From: Acidimicrobiia bacterium
GTDB taxonomy: Bacteria > Actinomycetota > Acidimicrobiia > Acidimicrobiales > Iamiaceae
Direction: 5' to 3'
NCBI GenBank assembly: GCA_019247975.1
Contig: JAFBAD010000172.1
Span: 1-11,001, forward strand
Length of the DNA: 11,001 bases
Made by a program: the position numbers and the translations under genes. The notes below the pieces were generated by a model. That model saw nothing but the letters and a program-made list of their open reading frames with translations, made no database searches and was not told the origin of the DNA. Below, in pieces: positions 5,270 to 11,001 of this stretch (the stretch's first letter is position 1; every line of letters begins with the position of its first letter).

Positions 5270-6781
5270 TCAGGTGCGCGCCTGGGCGGGTTTGCGGCGG
5301 GAGAACTCGAGGCCCTTGGTGAGGTTGCCGAAGCGGGTCGCGAACACGTCGATCACGTAGTTCTGGCGCAGGTACCAGGGCGACGTCGTGGCCACGCGCG
5401 GGAACCGGTCGGCCGCCCGCTGCACGTAGCCCGAGGTGAGCGCGAACGACGGGCCGGCGGCGACTGCGTCGCCCAGCGGCGCGACGACGCTCACGTAGCC
5501 ACGGCGGTCCATGTGGTTCAGCAGGCGGCACACCGAGCGTGACGTGAGGTCGGCCCGCAGCGTCCAGGACGCGTTCGTGTAACCGATGCACACGGCCATG
5601 TTCGGGATGTCGCTCATCATGAAGCCCCGGTAGAAGAACGACTTCCCCGGCTCACGTGCGACGCCGTCGACCGACACCTCGATCCCACCCCAGGCGAGCA
5701 TCTCGAGGCCGGTCGCCGCGACGATCATGTCTGCGTCGAGGGAGGTGCCGGACTCGAGCTCGATCCCGGTCTCGGTGAACGACCTGATGCGATCGGTCAC
5801 GACCGAAGCTCGTCCCGAGCCGAGCGCGGTGAAGAGGTCGCCGTCGGGCACGAGGCACACGCGCTGGTCCCATGGGTCATAGGTGGGCGTGAAGTGCGGA
5901 TCGATGGGGAAGCCGGCGGGGAGCAGGCGCTCCGCACCCGACGTGATCATCCTCCGGGCGAGCGCGGGTCGGCGCCGGCACAGCTGGTACATGAGCGTCG
6001 TCAGCACGACGTTGAACCAGCGGATGATCGGCGCGGAGACGCGCTCGGGCAGCCGTCCCAGCAGATCGTGCAGCCCGTTCGCGCCGGGCACGGACACGAC
6101 GTAGCTCGGCGACCGCTGCAGCATCGTGACGTGTGCGGCCTTCTCGGCCATCGCCGGGATCAGCGTGACCGCAGTCGCGCCGCTGCCGATCACGACGACG
6201 CGCTTGCCGGCGTAGTCGAGATCCTCGGGCCAGTGCTGGGGGTGGACGACGGGTCCGCCGAACCGCTCGCGCCCGGGGAAGCCCGGCAGGTACCCGGCGT
6301 CGTAGCGGTAGTAGCCGCTGCACAGGTAGAGGAAGTCGGTCGTGTAGCGGACCGGTTCGGCGTCGTCGCCGATCTGCACCTCGAGCCGCCAGCGGGCGTC
6401 GACCGAGGACCACTCGGCCCGCACGACGCGGTGGTGGTATCGGATGTGGCGATCCACGCCGAGCTCGGTCGCGGTGTCGCGGACGTAGTTGCGGATCGAC
6501 TCGCCGTCGACGATCGAGCGTGCGTCGCGCCACGGACGGAAGGGGTAGGCGAGCGTGTACATGTCCGAATCGGACCGGACACCCGGGAAGCGCATCAGGT
6601 CCCACGTGCCGCCGATCGCGCCACGGGCCTCGAAGATGGCGTAGCGCTTCGACGGGCACTCCGTCTGCAGGCGGTACCCGGCGCCCACCCCCGAGATGCC
6701 GGCGCCGACCACGACCACGTCGAAGTGCTCGGGGCCCGCTCCGTCGCGGAGGTCGATCTCATCGGGTGCGGCGATCGTCAT
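5270..6781 (-). CDS. EthA-like Baeyer-Villiger flavin monooxygenase
   Basis: This class B flavoprotein monooxygenase uses FAD, NADPH and oxygen to turn ketones into esters or lactones or to oxidise sulfur. The 503-residue protein resembles mycobacterial EthA over its whole length: FAD-binding GAGISG (26-31), GGTWDLMRFPGVRSDSDMYT (57-76), the Baeyer-Villiger fingerprint F174-G-G-P-V-V-H180-P-Q-H-W184-P185, NADPH-binding GSGATA (199-204), YDPWDQRVCLVP (301-312) and the C-terminal GYTNASWTLRADL. The physiological substrate is unknown. About 18 residues precede the dinucleotide-binding fold. GGAGAGGA (6796-6789) lies 7 nt before the ATG. The gene is 21 bp downstream of the AfsR-like regulator gene on the same strand, so the two are probably co-transcribed; mycobacterial ethA is instead paired with the TetR-type ethR. 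Confidence 0.93.
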   Translation of the reverse strand: MTIAAPDEIDLRDGAGPEHFDVVVVGAGISGVGAGYRLQTECPSKRYAIFEARGAIGGTWDLMRFPGVRSDSDMYTLAYPFRPWRDARSIVDGESIRNYVRDTATELGVDRHIRYHHRVVRAEWSSVDARWRLEVQIGDDAEPVRYTTDFLYLCSGYYRYDAGYLPGFPGRERFGGPVVHPQHWPEDLDYAGKRVVVIGSGATAVTLIPAMAEKAAHVTMLQRSPSYVVSVPGANGLHDLLGRLPERVSAPIIRWFNVVLTTLMYQLCRRRPALARRMITSGAERLLPAGFPIDPHFTPTYDPWDQRVCLVPDGDLFTALGSGRASVVTDRIRSFTETGIELESGTSLDADMIVAATGLEMLAWGGIEVSVDGVAREPGKSFFYRGFMMSDIPNMAVCIGYTNASWTLRADLTSRSVCRLLNHMDRRGYVSVVAPLGDAVAAGPSFALTSGYVQRAADRFPRVATTSPWYLRQNYVIDVFATRFGNLTKGLEFSRRKPAQART

Positions 6782-6802
6782 CCTGCTGTCCTCTCCGGCC
6801 CG

Positions 6803-9800
6803 TCAACGGGCGGCGGCTCCGGTCATGCTCAGGTCACCAAGGACGACGCCGACCCGGTCGGCGAGCTCCCGGGCCCGGTCCGACAGGCGCTGGGCTGCGG
6901 CGTCGTCACCGAGCGCAGCCTTCACCATCGCGTGGTCGTGGTGGGTGCGGGCCAGCTGCGGGATCGCTGCGAGCTCGCGACACCGCTGCGCGGCCACGTC
7001 GAAGAGCTGGTCGGCCTCCTCGTAGCGGCCGAGCACCATCGACGCGACCGCGGCGTAGCGGGCGACCGGCCCGATGCTCACCCGCCCGAGCCCGCTGATC
7101 ACGAGCCGGTCCGTGTAGGGCGCGAACGCGTGCAGCAGCACCTCGGAGCGTTCGGCGTCGCCCAGCGCCCGTGCGATCTCGATGAGCAGCGCGACCGAGG
7201 TGGTCCAGAGCGAGTTGTCGTTCACGTGCACCTCGGTGTCGACGAGTCGCACGAGCGTGGCGCGCGCCGAGTCCCGGTCGCCGGCTGCGACGGCGGTCGC
7301 GGCGCGGGCGATGTCCCAGATCGGGAGGCCGCCCGGACCCTCGAGGTGCTCGAGCATCGAGTGCAGGGACGCCAGCCGGCCCTGGTCCCACGCGTGCACG
7401 AACATGTGCCCGGCCCACGACTGCTCGGCGTTGACACCGTGGCTCTTGCGGCCCAGCGCGAGCGCGGCATCGACGAGCGGCGACGCCTTCTCGTACTCGC
7501 CCTGCAGCAGGTTCAGGCTCGCGTCGATGAAGAGGACGAACGCGTCGTACACCGGCTGGTGCACGTCCGCAGCACGGGCCCGGAACCGCTCGAACCACTT
7601 GGCTGCCTCGTCGACGAGACCGGCCTCGGTGAGGTCCGTGATGCCGTAGAGCAGCGCGTTGAGCTCGAGCGGCGCGTTGCCCGCCTGCGTCGCGGCTGCG
7701 AGCGCGCCGCGGTCGTCCGCGATGCGGGCGTCGAGCGTGTGCATGCGCCACTCCGCCATCCGCTTCGCGAGGTGCGCCGTGGCGACGAGCACGGGGTGGG
7801 TGCTGTCGGGCAGCTGCTCGATGAGCAGACCGAGCCGGTCGATCTTCGCCATGTCGCGATCGGCCGCTGCGTTCGTCATGCTGGCGCTCAGCAGGCGGGC
7901 CCTGTGGCTCGTCTCGTCGGCGGGCAGCACGCGCAGCGCCTCCTCGAGCAGCGCGTCGAGACCGGGATCCTCGGTGCCGAAGTCGAAGCCGAGGCCGGCC
8001 CGGGCCAGCGCAAGGGCCTCTGCGGCGCGGGCGAGCAGCAACGGGTCGGACTCGCGGCGCGCGATGTCGGCGGCCTCCGTCGCCGTGACCCGCGCGTCGA
8101 CGCGGTCGCCGAGCGCGCGCTGCGCGTCGGAGCGGAGCAGCAGCGCCTCGAAGCGGAGCTCGGGCGGCGTGTTGGGCCCACCCGCGTCGATGGCTTCCAG
8201 CGCCCACCGGTCCGCGTCCTCGTAGGCGAGCATGTCGAGGGCCTGCCGCCCGGCCGCGACCGCAGCGCGCACGACGGCGTCGCGCGGCGCGAGCGGTCCG
8301 GCGCTCACGAGGTGGTGGGCCAGCTCGGCTGCGGTCGCGTCGTCGGATTCGGCCAGGCCGTCGGCGACCGCCAGGTGCAGCGCGCCACGACGGGACCGGC
8401 TGAGGCGCTCGAGCACCGCCTGCTGCACGAGCGAGTGGGGGAACGTGACCGACCCGGTGGGCCCGTCCTCGGTGAGCACGCCTTCGGCGATCGCGTCGTC
8501 GATGCAGTCGAGCACCTCGTCGCCCGAGAACCCGCCGGCCCGCGCGAGGACCGGGATCGCGGCGTCGGGACCGGCGACCGCAGCGAGCGCGACCAGCCGT
8601 GCGGTCTGGTCGTCCAGGCGGTCGAGCCGCGTGTCGAGCACGCCGCGGATCGAGTCGGGGAGCCCTTCGTTGTCGCTCGGCGCGGTGCCGTGCTGCGCGA
8701 GCTCGGTGACGAAGAAGGCGTTGCCGCCCGTCGCCCGCTGGATCGCGCGTGCCCGCGGGTGCCCGTCGGGCCAGCCGCCCGCTACGAGGAGCTCGCCGAC
8801 GTCCTCGGTCGAGAGGCCGTCCAGAGGCAGCCGCCGCAGGAGGCCGTCGCGGTGGAGCGTCGCGCAGAACTCCTCCAGGTGCGGGCTCGACGTGTCGGGC
8901 CCGGTGCGGGCCGTGCCGACGAGGAGCAGCTTGGCCGGCCGCTCGTGGCGCAGCACGTGGTCGAGCATCCGCAGCGACAGCTCGTCGGTGACGTGGAGGT
9001 CGTCGAGCACGAAGATGAACGGCCACTCGGCCGACTCGGCTTCGAGCAGATCGGCGACCGTCTCGAAGAGCACGTAGCGCTCGGTGCCCACCTGCGGCCG
9101 GACGACGTCGACCCCGACGATCTCTCCGATGTCGGGCAGCAGCAGCGACAGCGCGTCGCGACCTTCGACCACCCGCCGCCTCGCCTCGGGTGAGACCGAG
9201 CGGAGCACCGTGCGCAGCCCCTCGACGATCGGCTCGTAAGGGACCAGCGCCTCGCTGGTCGCCCGACCCCACATCACGATCGCGCCGGACCCGTGGGCCT
9301 CCTCGACGAACCGGCTCACGAGCCGCGTCTTCCCGGCCCCGGCGTCGCCGGTGAGGATCACCATCCCCCGCTGGCCCGAGCAGGCTGCCTTCCACGCGTC
9401 GCGCAGCGCGTCGAGCTCGGCTTCGCGCCCGACGAAGGGTTGGTCGCGGTGACGCTGCGCGGCGCCCGGCAGCCGCACCGGCGACGCGGGCGGCGGCCCG
9501 GCGTCCGGCGGGGCCGCCTCTGCTGCGTCGCCAACCACCGCAGCAGCACCCGGCGCGGAAGCGGGCGTCGCGACGACCTCCGGCTCGGGCACCGCGTCCA
9601 GCCAGTCGGCGTGACCGAGGATGTCCGACTGCAGCCGCAGCAGCTCGGGCCCCGGTTCGAGTCCGAGCTCCTCGACGAGCCGCTCGCGCGTGCGGTCGAA
9701 GGTCCGCAACGCCTCCACCTGTCGGCCGCACCGGTACAGGCTCACCATGAGCTGCGCGGTGAACCGCTCGTGCATCGGGTGCTCGTCGACGGCGCGCTCG

Positions 9801-10402
9801 AGCTCGGCGATCACGTCCGCGTGCCGGCCCAGCGCGAGCGTCGCGTCGAAGCGCGTCTGCATGGCCACCAGCCGCAGCTCGTCGAGGTGCACCGCGGCGG
9901 CGCGACCCCACTCCGTGTCGGCCACGTCCGCGTAGGCGGGCCCGCGCCAGAGCGTGAGCGCCCAGGCCGCGGTGTCGTGCGCCTTCGCCGGGTCGGTGGC
10001 GAGCGCGTCCCGGGCCTGCCCGGTCAGCAGCTCGAAGGCGGCGGCGTCGACCGACTCGGACGGGACGTCGAGCACGTAGCCCGGTCCGTCCCGTCGCAGC
10101 AGGTCGGCGTCGCCGAGCGCGCGGCGCAGCAGCGACAGGTGGCTGTGCAGCGTGCCGACGGCGGTGCGGGGTGCGTTCTCGCCCCACACGTCCTCGATCA
10201 GCCGGTCGGCGGTGACGAGCTGGCGGTCGGCGAGCACGAGGCGGGCCAGCACGGCGCGCTGGCGGGGACCGCCGATGGCCGCGATGTCGCCGTCGCGCTC
10301 CACCCTGGTCGGCCCGAGCACGCGCACGACGAGGCCCGAGTCACCTCCGTCGGCCCGCCCCGATCGCCTGATGTCGAGCAGGTCCGACACCTTCCCCTCC
10401 AC
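6803..10402 (-). CDS. AfsR-like giant transcriptional regulator (winged helix, BTAD, ATPase, TPR-like)
   Basis: This 1199-residue regulator joins an OmpR-type winged helix (about 24-112), a bacterial transcriptional activation domain of helical repeats (about 119-265), an Ala/Pro-rich linker (about 270-318), a signal-transduction ATPase module and a long helical C-terminal half that looks TPR-like (about 600-1199). The ATPase has VGRE (324-327), Walker A GDAGAGKT (352-359), Walker B FIFVLDDLH (462-470) and a TGGNAFFV segment. In Streptomyces AfsR and SARPs such domains bind direct repeats and recruit RNA polymerase, often for specialised metabolism. No LuxR-type helix-turn-helix is present at the C-terminus. 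The likely target is its own operon with the downstream monooxygenase; this is an inference. Start: GTG 10402 with GGAGGAAGG (10419-10411) 8 nt upstream; GTG 10390 (residue 5) with GGAGGGG before it is an alternative. Confidence 0.9.
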   Translation of the reverse strand: MEGKVSDLLDIRRSGRADGGDSGLVVRVLGPTRVERDGDIAAIGGPRQRAVLARLVLADRQLVTADRLIEDVWGENAPRTAVGTLHSHLSLLRRALGDADLLRRDGPGYVLDVPSESVDAAAFELLTGQARDALATDPAKAHDTAAWALTLWRGPAYADVADTEWGRAAAVHLDELRLVAMQTRFDATLALGRHADVIAELERAVDEHPMHERFTAQLMVSLYRCGRQVEALRTFDRTRERLVEELGLEPGPELLRLQSDILGHADWLDAVPEPEVVATPASAPGAAAVVGDAAEAAPPDAGPPPASPVRLPGAAQRHRDQPFVGREAELDALRDAWKAACSGQRGMVILTGDAGAGKTRLVSRFVEEAHGSGAIVMWGRATSEALVPYEPIVEGLRTVLRSVSPEARRRVVEGRDALSLLLPDIGEIVGVDVVRPQVGTERYVLFETVADLLEAESAEWPFIFVLDDLHVTDELSLRMLDHVLRHERPAKLLLVGTARTGPDTSSPHLEEFCATLHRDGLLRRLPLDGLSTEDVGELLVAGGWPDGHPRARAIQRATGGNAFFVTELAQHGTAPSDNEGLPDSIRGVLDTRLDRLDDQTARLVALAAVAGPDAAIPVLARAGGFSGDEVLDCIDDAIAEGVLTEDGPTGSVTFPHSLVQQAVLERLSRSRRGALHLAVADGLAESDDATAAELAHHLVSAGPLAPRDAVVRAAVAAGRQALDMLAYEDADRWALEAIDAGGPNTPPELRFEALLLRSDAQRALGDRVDARVTATEAADIARRESDPLLLARAAEALALARAGLGFDFGTEDPGLDALLEEALRVLPADETSHRARLLSASMTNAAADRDMAKIDRLGLLIEQLPDSTHPVLVATAHLAKRMAEWRMHTLDARIADDRGALAAATQAGNAPLELNALLYGITDLTEAGLVDEAAKWFERFRARAADVHQPVYDAFVLFIDASLNLLQGEYEKASPLVDAALALGRKSHGVNAEQSWAGHMFVHAWDQGRLASLHSMLEHLEGPGGLPIWDIARAATAVAAGDRDSARATLVRLVDTEVHVNDNSLWTTSVALLIEIARALGDAERSEVLLHAFAPYTDRLVISGLGRVSIGPVARYAAVASMVLGRYEEADQLFDVAAQRCRELAAIPQLARTHHDHAMVKAALGDDAAAQRLSDRARELADRVGVVLGDLSMTGAAAR

Positions 10403-10503
10403 CTACGCCGCCTTCCTCCTTGCCGGTGAACCGTAGTGGGCGCTCCCGAGCCGTCGCTCCGTCATGGGCGGTCAGATTGGCGTCATGTCCAGGACGGACA
10501 GAT

Positions 10504-10530
10504 GTAACCGTCGTGGCATGGACGTGAAAC
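10504..10530. promoter_or_regulatory. Possible GlnR-like half-sites upstream of the ammonium transporter
   Basis: GTAAC (10504-10508) and GAAAC (10526-10530) match the two half-site types of actinobacterial GlnR boxes (GTnAC, GAAAC) and start exactly 22 bp apart. A full box alternates them every 11 bp; the middle position (10515-10519) reads GGCAT, a poor match, and GTCAT at 10482 is another partial match on the same phase. amtB genes are classic GlnR targets, so the place is right, but the sequence match is weak. Confidence 0.25.
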
Positions 10531-10554
10531 GGACCGTCCTTAGGTTCCGGCGCC

Positions 10555-11001
10555 ATGGGACGACTGCGACGGTTCAAGGAGCTCGAGGTGCGCAAGCGCT
10601 TCGCGCTCATCCTGGGTGGGAAGATGATCGGGCTGGTCTCGATCCTCGGTCTGATGAAGGCCGGCGGCATGCTCTTCGGCGATCCCGCCGGGGCGGCGCC
10701 GGCTCAGGCCGCAGCGCTGGCCAGCAACCAGATCAGCGCGATCAACACCATGTGGGTGCTGGTCGCTGCGTTCCTGGTCTTCTTCATGCAGGCCGGCTTC
10801 ATGGCGCTGGAGGCGGGCTTCGCCCGATCGCGCGAGTCGGTCAACATCATGATGGAGTGCATCTTCGACACCTGCCTGTGCGGGCTCCTGTACTTCGCGT
10901 TCGGGTTCGCCTTCCAGTTCGGTGTGGGCAACGCGCTCATCGGCCACTCGAACTTCTTCCTGCACGGCATGACCCCGGCCTACGGCACCACCGGCGTCGC
11001 G
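10555..11001 (+). CDS. Amt-family ammonium transporter (3' end beyond the window)
   Basis: Amt proteins are trimeric membrane channels that conduct ammonium/ammonia. The 149 visible residues from ATG 10555 hold a basic N-terminus (MGRLRRFKELEVRKR), a hydrophobic stretch (about 16-35), an Ala/Pro-rich segment (44-56) that could hold a signal-peptidase site, then the Amt core: TMWVLVAAFLVFFMQAGFMALEAGF (65-89) as the first transporter helix, ARSRESVNIMME (90-101), and a second membrane segment to about residue 123. F-M-Q-A-G-F-x3-E-A-G is typical of Amt helix 1. The gene is open to the right edge, so length, the pore histidines and any PII gene downstream are not visible. Its Shine-Dalgarno sequence is weak. 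It diverges from the AfsR-like gene across a 152-bp region. Confidence 0.9.
   Translation, partial: MGRLRRFKELEVRKRFALILGGKMIGLVSILGLMKAGGMLFGDPAGAAPAQAAALASNQISAINTMWVLVAAFLVFFMQAGFMALEAGFARSRESVNIMMECIFDTCLCGLLYFAFGFAFQFGVGNALIGHSNFFLHGMTPAYGTTGVA

Noticed and set aside
5894..9193. A 1099-codon open frame on the plus strand, antisense to the monooxygenase and AfsR-like genes
   Set aside because: The translation is a low-complexity mix of R, G, V, H, D and E with no domain, and it lies opposite two well-supported genes. Long stop-free antisense frames are expected from high GC at third positions.
6906..10187. A 1093-codon frame on the minus strand overlapping the AfsR-like gene in another phase
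   Set aside because: Extremely Arg/Ala-rich translation with no motif; it is a frame-shifted reading of a gene with clear Walker A and BTAD domains.

Overview
The window is high-GC DNA with strong third-position G/C bias, tightly packed genes, several GTG starts and an AfsR-type (OmpR-like winged helix + BTAD + ATPase) regulator. This points to an actinobacterium. A lineage such as Acidimicrobiia would fit, but that is an impression from protein style and not a measured placement. I see no rRNA, tRNA, CRISPR array, insertion sequence, phage gene or integrase.

Left part (1-1476, plus strand): a stress operon made of the 3' part of a small heat-shock protein gene (Hsp20), an HspR-like MerR regulator and an overlapping small gene of unknown function. 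A separate small cupin resembling manganese-dependent hydroxynitrile-lyase-type cupins follows. An 8-bp hairpin lies between them and contains the cupin's ribosome binding site. A strong two-part hairpin (1477-1515) separates the cupin from the converging oxyR gene.

Centre (1508-4650, minus strand): a peroxide-defence operon transcribed leftwards as ahpC, ahpF, oxyR. AhpC (peroxiredoxin) and AhpF (its NADH-dependent reductase) are of the enteric two-component type with all redox cysteines present. OxyR, the peroxide sensor that probably controls them, keeps both sensing cysteines. The ahpC promoter region carries a perfect 18-bp dyad, a candidate operator. A short TrmO-type tRNA methyltransferase gene (4766-5191, plus) diverges from ahpC.

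Right part (5270-10402, minus strand): a 1199-residue AfsR-like regulator gene followed 21 bp downstream by an EthA-like Baeyer-Villiger monooxygenase gene, a probable two-gene operon. Divergent from it, an Amt-family ammonium transporter gene starts at 10555 and runs off the right edge.

Overall this looks like a chromosomal stress and redox neighbourhood of mostly recognisable families. I do not see a convincing wholly new system. The best leads are the unknown small gene coupled to the Hsp20/HspR-like pair, the hairpin over the cupin ribosome binding site, the dyad at ahpC, and the pairing of a giant AfsR-like regulator with an EthA-like monooxygenase.
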